64,000 bases of DNA from Alphaproteobacteria bacterium (GCA_006226495.1 SBGU01000029.1:1-64000); one strand, 5' to 3'; numbered from the stretch's first letter, positions 26,849 through 35,893 are shown. Made by a program: numbers and translations. Notes: a model not told the origin generated them from the letters alone.

Positions 26849-27493
26849 TCAGCTTCTGCCCCGGCGGCCACGCCGCGGCATCGGCAAAACGGTACCTTCA
26901 GATGGCCGCACCAAACGCCCCCGCAGTCGTTTCAATGCGTCCATCATGTATTTCTCGACGGTGCTTTCAGAAACACCCATCTCCACCGCAATGTCCCCGT
27001 AGGTCTTTCCTTCAAAGCGGTTCTTTACAAACGCCATGCGCGGTTTTTCCGGCAACTGCCGGATCGCATCCACCAGCGCGTGGATATTCTGTTTCCGGTC
27101 CATCGCCTCTTCCGGCGTCGGATCGTCGGTTGCTACCTCAGCCACCACATCGGCGACCGTGTCGTCGGTGGTGGTGACCTGGCGCTGCAACACACGTTGC
27201 CTGCGCTTCAGTTCATTGATCGCCAGGTTGGCAGCGGTCTTGAACAACAGCGCCTGCGGGTTTTCGACCATGCCTGTACGTGCAAACCGGTAGATGCGCA
27301 TATAGACATCCTGCGCCACATCGGCTGCATCCGCCGCATTGCCCAGCTTCTTGGCCAGCCAGTTCAGAAGCATGCCATGGTGCTTGCGGATTGCCTGTTC
27401 GACCCGGCGGATATTGACCTTGTAGTCGGCGTCGGCCAGAAGCGGGCCCTCAGCAGCCAGGTCCTCGTCGGACCGGTCGGCGCTGTCGGCCAT
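26849..27493 (-). CDS. ECF RNA polymerase sigma factor (FecI-like)
   Basis: A 214-residue extracytoplasmic-function sigma factor. Region 2 is visible as AADAADVAQDVYMRIYRFA and LFKTAANLAINELKRRQR. Region 4 is the DNA-binding helix-turn-helix GDIAVEMGVSESTVEKYMMDALKRLR. A 40-residue linker and a basic C-terminal tail (PMPRRGRRGRS) complete it. It should transcribe the downstream receptor on a periplasmic signal via FecR. The start is unsure: 27493 has no clear ribosome-binding site, and the frame is open to 27577, also without one. Confidence 0.88.
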   Translation of the reverse strand: MADSADRSDEDLAAEGPLLADADYKVNIRRVEQAIRKHHGMLLNWLAKKLGNAADAADVAQDVYMRIYRFARTGMVENPQALLFKTAANLAINELKRRQRVLQRQVTTTDDTVADVVAEVATDDPTPEEAMDRKQNIHALVDAIRQLPEKPRMAFVKNRFEGKTYGDIAVEMGVSESTVEKYMMDALKRLRGRLVRPSEGTVLPMPRRGRRGRS

Positions 27494-28119
27494 CTGGCGC
27501 GCAGATGTTACAAGGCGAATATGTGGCGCGTGCCGAAACAAACCTTCTTCCAAAACACTGCTTGGCAACCCACCCATTGTCTCTGATCGTCATAGGGGGA
27601 AGCCGCATCTAAACGTGCAGGCAATCTGCGTTCCCCGGTGATATGACCCACGGAATAAGCCGGCAACAAAAAAATCATGAGGGAAAGCCCGGCGCCGGCT
27701 GTCTTAAGCTCAGGAAGGCACTCTGCGCATTTCCTAGTTTCAGACTCTTCAAGCGGAGCAGATATATTCTGCCTCCGCTCTTTGTCCTGACCAGACGAAA
27801 TCTGAAAAAAGAAATAGTGTGCAAACATAGCACCTATATTGAAACAAAATTTCAATCTATTCGGGGCTTTGCAGAACAGTGTCTTTATTGTCACACAATT
27901 GCAGTTTTTGAATTTTCGGGTGCCCGATACTGTCAGCCGCAGCCCTGAAAACCATCCGTCTTTGCCAAAAGTTATAAACCTTGGATTATGTCAAGGGAAT
28001 CGAATCGGCCCGCCGCCATATGAACCTGGCGCCTATAACCAGTGCCCACCATTGCCAAAACCCGATTACATCATAAGATGAGCGGCAATGCACCGTCAGG
28101 GGCAGAGGAGGATTTTGCC
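27494..28119. other. AT-richer intergenic region with a long hairpin
   Basis: About 620 bases between the divergent sigma factor and mobA. The stretch 27660-28000 has lower GC than its flanks. It holds a hairpin at 27752-27779, a 10-bp palindrome CCGGCGCCGG at 27689-27698 and several short open frames with poor codon use. I see no convincing gene. Promoters for the sigma operon and mobA must lie here. Confidence 0.55.
27752..27779. repeat. Intergenic hairpin, 11-12 bp
   Basis: AGCGGA and GCAGA pair with TCTGC and TCCGCT across a TATAT loop, with a single unpaired C. On the plus strand it is followed by CTTTGTCC, not a strong T-run. It could be an RNA structure or an isolated terminator; no gene ends next to it. 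Confidence 0.45.
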
Positions 28120-28632
28120 ATGGACCCAATGCCGACAACAGGCCTGATCATGGCCGGCGGCCGTTCCCGCCGCATGGGCAGGGACAAGGCCCTGATCGAA
28201 TATGAAGGCCGGACACTGCTGGCGCGGGCGGAAGGCCTGCTGGCCAGCCTTGGCATTGCCGATATCAGGCTTCTTGGCCGCCCGGACCATCCACGCGGCG
28301 AGGCCGACAGCACCCCCGACCAGGGGCCGGCCGCCGCGCTGCAGATGTGGCTTGCCGCCAACAACTGCCCGCGCCGCATCATTGTGCTGCCCGTGGATAT
28401 GCCGCATCTCGACGCCAGCACCCTGTCGATGTTGCTCGGGGCCCCGAACGGCGGTTATTTCGATGACCAGTACCTGCCCTTTGTCGCGAATGTGCAGGCG
28501 CCGCCCACTGGAGAGATCGTGCGCATGCGGCAGCTTTTGGCGGCGCTTGCAGTTCCTGTCGTGCCCGTCAGCCCGGACCTGCTGCCCCGGCTTCGGAACT
28601 GGAACCGGCCGGAAGATATCGCCGCGACCTGA
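28120..28632 (+). CDS. mobA: Molybdenum cofactor guanylyltransferase
   Basis: Attaches GMP to molybdopterin to give the bis-MGD cofactor of DMSO-reductase-family enzymes. The 170-residue protein opens with the nucleotidyltransferase signature LIMAGGRSRRMGRDKAL and carries the metal-binding LPVDMPHLD and a late NWNRPEDI. AGGAGG lies eight bases before the ATG at 28120, which decides the start over upstream ATGs at 28042 and 28078. It is slightly short, about 20 residues below E. coli MobA. It is convergent with the next gene, and no other moa/mob gene is nearby. Confidence 0.9.
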   Translation: MDPMPTTGLIMAGGRSRRMGRDKALIEYEGRTLLARAEGLLASLGIADIRLLGRPDHPRGEADSTPDQGPAAALQMWLAANNCPRRIIVLPVDMPHLDASTLSMLLGAPNGGYFDDQYLPFVANVQAPPTGEIVRMRQLLAALAVPVVPVSPDLLPRLRNWNRPEDIAAT

Positions 28633-28652
28633 GGTCCGGTGCGGGGGTGCCG

Positions 28653-29477
28653 TCAATCCGGCCCGACACGTTCCAGCCCCTTCTGCTCGTCATCCTCTGC
28701 ACGGCTTACCCCTTCCGGCAACAGGTAGGTTTCGACAAGCCGGTCATAGAGGCCATTCTGCCTGATTGTCCCGAGCGCCTGCTGCCATGCCGCGACCTCT
28801 TCGTCCGGCACATTCGGCGACAGGGCGATAAAACCATCCGTTATGGCAAGCACCACCGGCGTGCGCACAATCAGCGTCGACAGCACGGGGTCGTTGACAA
28901 ACCAGGGATAGCGGCTTTCCGTCATCAGGGAGACCCGCTCATAGCCAAGGAGCTGGGCACAGGCCTCGTTACTGTTGGCAAGAAGGATATTGTTGAAGCC
29001 AAGCCCGCGCATGTGCCGTTCGACATTGTTACCCCGAAGCACACAGATGGACGCGACCTTGCGGGCGTCACTGATCGAGCGCACCCCTGTCGGCGCATTC
29101 ACATGTTCATAGAAATAGGTCGAGAAACTGCTGATCGGCCCAACCCATTTGAAGCGAGCATCCCGGTCTTCGTTGCGGATCAGGTTAAAAAGGGCAAAGT
29201 CGGATTCGCGCTCCAGAAGGAACAGGCCCCGGCTCAGTGGCACTTCCTCGATCCGGCTTTCCAGGCCTCGTTCCTGCATCATGGCAACCACGACTTCGAC
29301 ATAGAACGACCGGCGCCCGCCATGCAGCTTGCCGCGAATCTGGCCGGTTTCATCCACTTGTGTGGACCCGCCCAGAGAATGGGTGAGAAACTTGATTTCC
29401 GCCTGCACAGGAAGCGTTGCCGCCAGAGCGAGCGACAGGCAGGCTAGGATGGCAGGCCAACGGGGCCATATTTGCAT
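28653..29477 (-). CDS. Periplasmic solute-binding protein (SBP_bac_3-like)
   Basis: A 274-residue periplasmic protein with a signal peptide (AILACLSLALAATLPVQAE). The body has the type II binding-protein layout, with VEVVVAMMQERGLESRIEEVPLSRGLFLLERESDFALFN in lobe 1 and a late IRQNGLYDRLVETY helix typical of amino-acid-binding and related two-lobe proteins. No ABC permease or ATPase is adjacent, so it may be an orphan sensor-type binder; such orphans are common in this group. GGAGTGACTT precedes the start. Confidence 0.83.
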   Translation of the reverse strand: MQIWPRWPAILACLSLALAATLPVQAEIKFLTHSLGGSTQVDETGQIRGKLHGGRRSFYVEVVVAMMQERGLESRIEEVPLSRGLFLLERESDFALFNLIRNEDRDARFKWVGPISSFSTYFYEHVNAPTGVRSISDARKVASICVLRGNNVERHMRGLGFNNILLANSNEACAQLLGYERVSLMTESRYPWFVNDPVLSTLIVRTPVVLAITDGFIALSPNVPDEEVAAWQQALGTIRQNGLYDRLVETYLLPEGVSRAEDDEQKGLERVGPD

Positions 29478-29755
29478 AAGTCACTCCAGGCAGGCTACCG
29501 GCACGATCACTCCAAACCTGAATGGTTTACATATATTTCACCAACCTGTGCGGCGGTGCAACAGTTGTTGGAAATCGCATCGAAGCCCCTGTTTGCGCTG
29601 GACTCCTTCCACGGCTGATTTATTGTTTGTTTCGCAAGGGTGCGGGCACGTGACGGGTCGTACCTGACTTGCGGACTGCGACTGCTCTGACTTGGTTTCG
29701 AACTGTTAATAACTGCCGTGGCCATTCATGACTTCGCTAGAAAGGAGCCTCTACA
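29478..29755 (+). other. Leader region of the cold-shock gene
   Basis: 278 bases between the divergent binding-protein and cold-shock genes. I see no reading frame with support. By analogy with other cspA-type genes, a long structured 5' leader controlling cold-induced translation could lie here; AAAGGAG is at its end. I could not place a promoter with confidence. Confidence 0.4.
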
Positions 29756-29962
29756 ATGGCAAACGGTACCGTTAAATGGTTCAACACCACCAAAGGCTAT
29801 GGCTTTATCAAGCCGGAAAACGGCGGTGATGATATTTTCGTACATATCTCGGCCCTGCAGCGCGCTGGCCTCGAAACCTTGGCTGACAACCAGCCGGTAG
29901 CTTACGATCTGGTGGAAGACCGCCGCGGCCGTATGTCGGCTGGCAACCTTCGCCTCGTCTAA
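29756..29962 (+). CDS. Cold-shock domain protein (CspA family)
   Basis: A 68-residue single OB-fold RNA chaperone. The RNA-binding motifs RNP1 (KGYGFIKP) and RNP2 (DIFVHIS) are intact, and the start NGTVKWFNTTKGYGFI is typical. It binds single-stranded RNA and DNA and melts structure at low temperature or other stress. The AAAGGAG eight bases upstream of ATG is strong, and a near-perfect terminator follows, so it is monocistronic and probably highly expressed. Confidence 0.96.
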   Translation: MANGTVKWFNTTKGYGFIKPENGGDDIFVHISALQRAGLETLADNQPVAYDLVEDRRGRMSAGNLRLV

Positions 29963-29987
29963 GGCCTCGCCATACAGTCAGACGCAG

Positions 29988-30018
29988 TAGGGGCGGTTTT
30001 CCGCCCCTATGTTTTTTT
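29988..30018 (+). terminator. Rho-independent terminator of the cold-shock gene
   Basis: A 9-bp perfect stem, TAGGGGCGG with CCGCCCCTA, a TTTT loop and a run of seven T after two further bases. It starts 26 bases after the stop codon. Confidence 0.93.
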
Positions 30019-30138
30019 GGGGCCGATCACAATGCCCGGATGCAGGGGACAGTGGCCTTGCATTCGCCCTGCTGACGGTTCTACAACTATGCCCCATGAA
30101 AAACGCCCGGGAAGGGCGGCATAACAATGGGGAACATC

Positions 30139-31854
30139 ATGTCCAAATCCACGCTCGGCCTGGCCGCCGTCGCCGTTCTGGCGGTTGCTGGCTATTTCTA
30201 TTTCAGCGCCGACAAGGCCGCTGACGCGCCGGAACCGTCTGACGCCTCGGAAATGCACGACCAGGCGGCCGCCGCAGACCATTATGATATTCTGGCCCAG
30301 CGCGCCAAGATCGCCCGAATCGACATGCCGGTCGACACCGGCTTCCTGACGGATGAAGAGAAAGCCGTCATCAACAAGCTGATCGAAGCCGCGGGCTATA
30401 TGTCGAAAATCTACCTGCGGCAGGTGAGCGAGGATAACCCCGACGTCCGCGCCGAAATTGCAGCCAGCAGCAGGCCGGACAAGACCCTGCTGCTGGACAT
30501 GTTCGACCTGCACTTCGGCCCGTGGGACAGCATCGACGAAGGACACCCCTTCTATGGCGACAAGGCCCAGCCAATCGGCGGCGGTTTCTACCCCGAGGAC
30601 ATGACGAAGGAAGAGTTCGAGGCCTGGATCGCGAACCATCCCGAAGACAAGGAGGCCTTCACCAGCCTCTATACCGTGATCCGACGCGACGGCGACAAGC
30701 TGGTGGCCATCCCCTACCATGAATATTATGCCGAATGGCTGGAGCCTGCGGCAAAGCTGCTGCGCGAAGCGTCCGAGATCACCACGAACGCAAGCCTGAA
30801 GGATTTCCTGTCCAAGCGCGCCGACAGCTTCCTGTCTGACGAATATTTCGAATCGGAACTGGCCTGGATGGACCTGGCCGACACCCCCATCGAGGTCGCG
30901 ATCGGGCCCTATGAGGTCTATACCGACGGTCTGTTCGGCTACAAGGCCGCCTACGAGGCCTTCGTGACCATCCGCAACCCGGAAGAAAGCGCAGCGGTCG
31001 CGCGCTACAAAAAATACCTGCGCGACATGGAAGCCAACCTGCCGGTCGACGAATCCTACAAGAATTTCAAGCGCGGTTTCGAAAGCCCCATCGCTGTGAC
31101 CTACCAGATCCATGGTGGTGGCGACAATGTGCCGGGCGTTCAGACCGTCGCCTTCAACCTGCCGAACGACGAGCGTGTGCGCGAAGCCAAGGGCGCCAAG
31201 AAGGTGTTGTTGAACAACGTGCTGGACGCCAAGTTCAAGCTGATCCTGTCGCCCATGGCCGAACATGTGCTCGACCCCGCCCAGGCCCCGCTTCTGGAAG
31301 CCAAATATATGGGCCTGGAAACCCTGTTCCATGAACTGAGCCACAGCCTCGGGCCGGGCACGATCGAAAAAGACGGCAAGACCACCACGGTCAATGCCGA
31401 GCTGAAGGAGCTGTATTCCGCGATCGAGGAAGGCAAGGCCGACGTGATGGGCGCCTACAATATCCTGTTCCTGATGCAGAAAGGCGAGCTGCCGATTGCC
31501 GAACGCAACAATCTGCTGGCCACCTATTTCACCGGCATCTTCCGGGCCATCCGCTTTGGCACCGATGAAGCCCACGGCCGGGGTGCTGCGTTCCAGTACA
31601 GCTATTTCCGCGACCATGGCGCCTTCACGGTGAACCCGGACACTGGCCTTTACACCATCGATTTCGATGCGCTCGAGAAAGCCATCACGGACCTGGTGCA
31701 TGATGTGGTCGTTGTGCAGGGCAATGGTGACTATGACGCCGCTGCCGCCTTCCTGGACCAGTATGCCAGGCTGGACGATGCCGCCCGCGCCGCCACGGCC
31801 CGCATGAGCGACATTCCGGTCGATATCCAGCCGGTGTATCCCGAACATCTTTAG
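30139..31854 (+). CDS. M49-like metallopeptidase (dipeptidyl peptidase III family) with HELSH motif
   Basis: A 571-residue zinc peptidase of dipeptidyl peptidase III type. The zinc site is HELSH (residues 398-402), not the usual hexapeptide HEXXGH, and the second motif EEGKAD (430-435) corresponds to the EEC(K/R)A(E/D) motif of M49. It is about the length of the Caldithrix enzyme, which I recall also has a pentapeptide. A signal/anchor segment (LAAVAVLAVAGYFYF) precedes an acidic linker, so it is exported or membrane-tethered. It would remove dipeptides from the N-terminus of oligopeptides. The start at 30139 is preferred, with GGGGA six bases upstream; 30127 is the alternative. Confidence 0.85.
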   Translation: MSKSTLGLAAVAVLAVAGYFYFSADKAADAPEPSDASEMHDQAAAADHYDILAQRAKIARIDMPVDTGFLTDEEKAVINKLIEAAGYMSKIYLRQVSEDNPDVRAEIAASSRPDKTLLLDMFDLHFGPWDSIDEGHPFYGDKAQPIGGGFYPEDMTKEEFEAWIANHPEDKEAFTSLYTVIRRDGDKLVAIPYHEYYAEWLEPAAKLLREASEITTNASLKDFLSKRADSFLSDEYFESELAWMDLADTPIEVAIGPYEVYTDGLFGYKAAYEAFVTIRNPEESAAVARYKKYLRDMEANLPVDESYKNFKRGFESPIAVTYQIHGGGDNVPGVQTVAFNLPNDERVREAKGAKKVLLNNVLDAKFKLILSPMAEHVLDPAQAPLLEAKYMGLETLFHELSHSLGPGTIEKDGKTTTVNAELKELYSAIEEGKADVMGAYNILFLMQKGELPIAERNNLLATYFTGIFRAIRFGTDEAHGRGAAFQYSYFRDHGAFTVNPDTGLYTIDFDALEKAITDLVHDVVVVQGNGDYDAAAAFLDQYARLDDAARAATARMSDIPVDIQPVYPEHL

Positions 31855-31878
31855 GACCGGTATGGTTCCCAAAAACAG

Positions 31879-31906
31879 AAAAGGCGCCTGACCAGGCGCC
31901 TTTTTT
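31879..31906. terminator. Bidirectional terminator between M49 peptidase and histidine kinase
   Basis: An 11-bp stem, AAAAGGCGCCT pairing with AGGCGCCTTTT, around a 4-base loop. A six-T run follows on the plus strand and T-rich sequence on the minus strand, so it can serve both convergent genes. It touches the stop codon of the minus-strand kinase gene. Confidence 0.92.
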
Positions 31907-33642
31907 CATGCCGGCAGGCTGATGCGAAACCGCGCGCCGCCGCCCGGCGCATCGTCCACCTCGATACTGCCTTTCATTTTCTGATAGACCGTATTGTAGA
32001 CGATATTGAGCCCCAGGCCCGAACCACCCTTGTCGCGTGCAGTGGTGAAAAACGGCTCGAATATGCGGCTGCGAATGCCCTCCGGGATGCCCCGGCCATT
32101 GTCGGAGACTTCAAGCAGTATCTGATCGCCCGCGCGTACCGCGGACACGACCACCTTCTTGTCGGGCTTGTCCGGCGCGTCCCTGAAGGCATGCAGGGCG
32201 GCATTCATGATCAGGTTGGTCAGCACATGGCTCAGGTCACCCGCAACCGTGCGCATCATCAGGCGGTCTGCAGGCAGGCAGTCGACCACCACCCCCTGTT
32301 TCCTGAGCGTGGGTTTCAGGCTGTCGACAATTTCTCCCAGATATTCCGTGACATCCAGTTCACGCGCATCATCCATCGCCTGGTCGACCGCGACCATCTT
32401 GAAGCTGCGCACAAGATGTGCCGCTCGTTCGAGGTTGCGGCGGATCACCGTTGTCGCCTCGACCGAGGTTTCCAGGAAGTCGCTGAGGTCCGAACGCCTG
32501 ATCCTGCCGCTTTCAACCAGGGTTTCGAACTGCCGCACGGCATCGCCCATATGGGTGATGCTGGTGAGCGCAACCCCGAGCGGCGTGTTGATTTCGTGTG
32601 CGACACCGGCCACCAGGCCACCAAGCGACGCCATCTTTTCCGACCGGACCAGTTCTTCCTGCGCCAACTTCAGGCTGTCCATGGCCTGTTCCAGTTCTGT
32701 GGTGCGGCTTTTGACCCTGGTTTCCAGCATCTCGTTGAAATTGCGCAGGCCCTCTTCCGCCACCTGCCGGTCATGCGCATCCAGCATGCGCAGGATCAGG
32801 TCGGCAAGGTAGGATACGAATGACATTTCGCTTTGGCCCCAGATGCGGCCTGTGCCCGCGACAGCAACAACAACGGCACCAATCGCCCGCGGACCGCGGC
32901 AGATTGGCGTCACCAGCATGGATGTCAGCGCCGTGCCCGCAGACTGTGCGGCCAGGCCGGCAAGCGCCGGCATCGCGGCCAGGTGCGCTGCCGAAATTGC
33001 CGTACCGCCATCTACCAGTTCGAAAAGATCCGGTTCGTCCGCCCGGTCCAGGCGCTCCAGTTCCTGCCAGCCGCCCGCGGGCGCCCAGTAGCTTTCCTGT
33101 GGATAGAGCGCAGTGCGGTCCACATTCATGAGCCAGACATCGGTCCGGGCCGCGCCAAGCGCCTTGCAGGCGATTTCGGTCAGGATGCGATAGGCTTCGG
33201 TCTTGTTGGCACCGCTATAGATGGCCTCTTCCTTGGCGAGGCGCGACAAGGCGGCCTCAAGCCGTGTCACCAGGTCATGATCATGTTTCTTTTCGGTCAT
33301 ATCCCGGATCAGGGTCAGGGTGCCACCATCCGGCAGCGGCAGGTCATCGAGCGCAAAAAAATTGCCGCCCCCGAGTTCGAAAATCCCGAGGCTGGACGAC
33401 AGGCGCCCGGCCTTGCTGACGGCATCGAGCTTGTCCACCTCGCCGCCCCTTGCACCAAGGTTTTCGCGCAGCAGGCGGCGGATATCGCTGCGGTGAAGCC
33501 CGATCAGGTCCAGGTCCCTGAAGGGCGGGAAAAAGTCGAAAACCCGGTCGCTGCACATCAGCAGCCGGCCTTCATGGCTGTAAACCATATAGGCCACGGG
33601 CAGGCCCATGACCGGCCCTGCAGCCTCGTCCTCACGTAACAT
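31906..33642 (-). CDS. PAS-GAF histidine kinase, NtrB-like class
   Basis: A 578-residue soluble kinase. A PAS-like domain covers residues 10-120, a GAF-like domain about 135-290 (YRILTEIACKALGAARTDVWL), and a coiled coil about 300-335. Then comes HisKA with His349 in GVAHEINTPLG, a form common in NtrB-type kinases, and HATPase with NLIMNAALHAF, DNGRGIPE and GSGLGLNIV. No transmembrane segment is seen, so the signal is cytoplasmic. The gene overlaps the end of the HD-GYP regulator gene by 11 bases and is downstream of it, so the kinase and regulator form a pair. Confidence 0.92.
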   Translation of the reverse strand: MLREDEAAGPVMGLPVAYMVYSHEGRLLMCSDRVFDFFPPFRDLDLIGLHRSDIRRLLRENLGARGGEVDKLDAVSKAGRLSSSLGIFELGGGNFFALDDLPLPDGGTLTLIRDMTEKKHDHDLVTRLEAALSRLAKEEAIYSGANKTEAYRILTEIACKALGAARTDVWLMNVDRTALYPQESYWAPAGGWQELERLDRADEPDLFELVDGGTAISAAHLAAMPALAGLAAQSAGTALTSMLVTPICRGPRAIGAVVVAVAGTGRIWGQSEMSFVSYLADLILRMLDAHDRQVAEEGLRNFNEMLETRVKSRTTELEQAMDSLKLAQEELVRSEKMASLGGLVAGVAHEINTPLGVALTSITHMGDAVRQFETLVESGRIRRSDLSDFLETSVEATTVIRRNLERAAHLVRSFKMVAVDQAMDDARELDVTEYLGEIVDSLKPTLRKQGVVVDCLPADRLMMRTVAGDLSHVLTNLIMNAALHAFRDAPDKPDKKVVVSAVRAGDQILLEVSDNGRGIPEGIRSRIFEPFFTTARDKGGSGLGLNIVYNTVYQKMKGSIEVDDAPGGGARFRISLPA

Positions 33643-35209
33643 CGTTCACTTCCGCAACCACACCGTCGGCATACTGCTGGCAGATGGACCGGATCGCCGG
33701 CAGGTGATTGATCAGGGTTTCCACGATTGCGGGGTCGAAGTGGCTGCCGCTTTGCGACTGCAGGTAGGCAAGCACGTCGGCTTCCTGCCAGGGGTTTTTA
33801 TAACAGCGCGGCGACGACAGGGCATCGAACACATCGGCCACAGCCGTGATGCGCGCCTCAAGCGAGATTTCAGCACCCTTCAGACCCTGGGGATAGCCCT
33901 TGCCGTCCCACATTTCATGATGGTGATGGGCAATATCGGCGGCAACCCGCAACACCTCGCGTTCACTGTCGCGCAGGATTTCATGCCCCAGTTCGGCATG
34001 GGTGCGCATGATGGTCATCTCGCTCTCGGTCAGCTTGCCGGGTTTGTTCAGGATCGCATCCGGGATGCCGACCTTGCCGATATCATGCAGCGGCGACGCC
34101 AGGCGCAGCACCTCGGCCCGATGGTCGTCCATGCCCAGCTTCCGGCCCAACAGGCGGGAGATTTCGGCGACCCGTTTCACATGGTTGCCGGTTTCCTGGC
34201 TGCGGGTTTCCACCGCTTCCGACAGGCGGTAAACCACTTCGCGCTGGGTGTCGACCAGGGCGTTTCTGAGATACAGGTTCTCGACCGCAATCAGCACATT
34301 GCGCACGAAGATATTGATGAGCTGGGTATCCAGCTCGGCCGGTTTGCCGGCGCCCGCGAGATAGAGGATGCTGGCGCGTCCGCTGTTGCCGACAACCATG
34401 CCGACATAACAGCCTTCGACCCAGAAGCCATATTCGCCGCGCCCGCGTTCGCGGTGTTCCTCGATCGCCGACGCCACCTTGGGCGGGAACAGGTCCCAGG
34501 CGGAGGCACCGATATGGTCGGCGAAGCGGCCGGTACCGGCCACCAGGGTCATTTCCTTGCGGTTGTGGCTGACCGCGGCGGCTTCCTGCAGGGTGAAGGC
34601 AACCTCGCGTCCGCCCATCACCAGCGACGACACCTGTTCAAGCACCCCGCGGGCAAAATTGTCGAGGAACTGTTCCCTGAACATCAGGGCCGACGATTCG
34701 ATCACGCGCTCCAGCCCGCGGCGGCTGGCTTCAATGATGCGGATATCGCGGTAGCTTCTGAGCGTGGAATAGAGAAGCGTGAACAGCTTGGTCGCCGACA
34801 GGTCGGTCTTTTCCTTATAGTCGTTGATATCATAGCGCACGATGACATCGCGTTCAGGCGCCTGCCCCGGCTGGCCGGTCCGCAATACGATGCGGACTTC
34901 ATGGTTGCCCAGTTCGGTGCGGATATGATCGACCAGGTCGAGCCCGGCATGGTCGCTTTCCATCACCACATCCAGAAGGATTACGGCGATATCCTGTTCC
35001 CTGGCCAGAATTCGGCGTGCTTCGGCGCCAGAATGGGCGGACTGAAACAGAAGGGGGCGCCCGTCGAATTCGAAGCCTTTCAGGGCCAGTCTGGTGGCGA
35101 TATGCACATCGGGCTCGTCGTCGACCACCAGCACCTTCCAGGGGATGCCGGCCGGTGTTTCACAGTCCTCTGTATCGTCGTCTTCAATGAACAGATAGTC
35201 GTCAGTCAC
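33632..35209 (-). CDS. Response regulator with DUF3369 and HD-GYP domains
   Basis: A 525-residue regulator. The receiver domain (about residues 23-145) has phospho-acceptor Asp80 in ILLDVVME. DUF3369 (about 160-320) sits between receiver and output. The HD-GYP domain (about 335-510) contains His375-Asp376 in LHDIGKVGIPDAIL and the GYP motif in DGKGYPQGLKG. HD-GYP domains hydrolyse c-di-GMP, so the pair should link a cytoplasmic signal to c-di-GMP level and so to motility or biofilm. The GTG start has GGGAGA upstream. The kinase gene follows with an 11-base overlap. Confidence 0.93.
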   Translation of the reverse strand: MTDDYLFIEDDDTEDCETPAGIPWKVLVVDDEPDVHIATRLALKGFEFDGRPLLFQSAHSGAEARRILAREQDIAVILLDVVMESDHAGLDLVDHIRTELGNHEVRIVLRTGQPGQAPERDVIVRYDINDYKEKTDLSATKLFTLLYSTLRSYRDIRIIEASRRGLERVIESSALMFREQFLDNFARGVLEQVSSLVMGGREVAFTLQEAAAVSHNRKEMTLVAGTGRFADHIGASAWDLFPPKVASAIEEHRERGRGEYGFWVEGCYVGMVVGNSGRASILYLAGAGKPAELDTQLINIFVRNVLIAVENLYLRNALVDTQREVVYRLSEAVETRSQETGNHVKRVAEISRLLGRKLGMDDHRAEVLRLASPLHDIGKVGIPDAILNKPGKLTESEMTIMRTHAELGHEILRDSEREVLRVAADIAHHHHEMWDGKGYPQGLKGAEISLEARITAVADVFDALSSPRCYKNPWQEADVLAYLQSQSGSHFDPAIVETLINHLPAIRSICQQYADGVVAEVNDVT

Positions 35210-35353
35210 GGTGGCAATCTCCCGCTACTGCCTGACCGCACCGGCCGCCTGAGTGCCGGCCCTCAAGCCGATTCCGCCCCACACGGTATCGAGCCTGACA
35301 CAAAGATTTTTACGTATTGTTAACAGGTGAATTCATGCACGCGATCCGTGCCG

Positions 35354-35893
35354 CTATACACCCCGGCGCCGCACCCGGACCAGCAGGAACAACCGGTCGA
35401 TCGTCTTGCCGTCGTCCGACAAGGGGATATAGATCACGCCGACACTGAGATAATTCTTTTCTTCGGAAAGGGTGTGCGACACCGATACGATGGGGTGTCG
35501 CCGTTCGATGCAGGTGCTGCAGGACATCAGGATACGCGACGAGATTTCGGGCGACGCATGGGCCAGCGCACTGCTGCCTGTGACTTCGCCATAAAAGCTG
35601 GCGACCTCGGTGCCCATCAGTTGCACCTTGATATCCTTGAGCACCCCTTCTTCGCCGTAAACCGGCAACAGGATACAGATTTCCGGCAAAAGCGGCTTCA
35701 GGTCGGCGGGGTTGAAATCGGCACGGCACGGCAGCCGCCTGCCCCGGGTGCGGCTTTCGAAATAGGACAATAACTGTTCAAGCACCGGGTCGTCGGCACG
35801 GCAATCTTCGGCGTCGTGGATGACAAAGGTCGGCAGGTCCACATCGTTGCGATGCGGCATATCGTCTGGCGAACTGAAATAAGACATGCTCAT
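35354..35893 (-). CDS. PAS domain protein of the PF07310 type (copy 2)
   Basis: A 179-residue single PAS-domain protein. The core shows FESRTRGRRLPCRADFNPADLKPLLPEICILLPVY, KVQLMGTEVASFYGEVTGSS and LFLLVRVRR, in the order seen in the other PF07310 copies of this window. It contains four Cys residues, two as CSTC near the middle. It lies upstream of, and in the same orientation as, the HD-GYP/kinase pair with a 144-base gap, so joint function in that circuit is possible. The start (ATG at 35893, or the second ATG six bases on) is not fixed by a clear ribosome-binding site. Confidence 0.83.
   Translation of the reverse strand: MSMSYFSSPDDMPHRNDVDLPTFVIHDAEDCRADDPVLEQLLSYFESRTRGRRLPCRADFNPADLKPLLPEICILLPVYGEEGVLKDIKVQLMGTEVASFYGEVTGSSALAHASPEISSRILMSCSTCIERRHPIVSVSHTLSEEKNYLSVGVIYIPLSDDGKTIDRLFLLVRVRRRGV

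Noticed and set aside
27508-27948. Short open frames on both strands in the sigma-mobA spacer
   Set aside because: No ribosome-binding sites, unlike codon use and no recognisable product.
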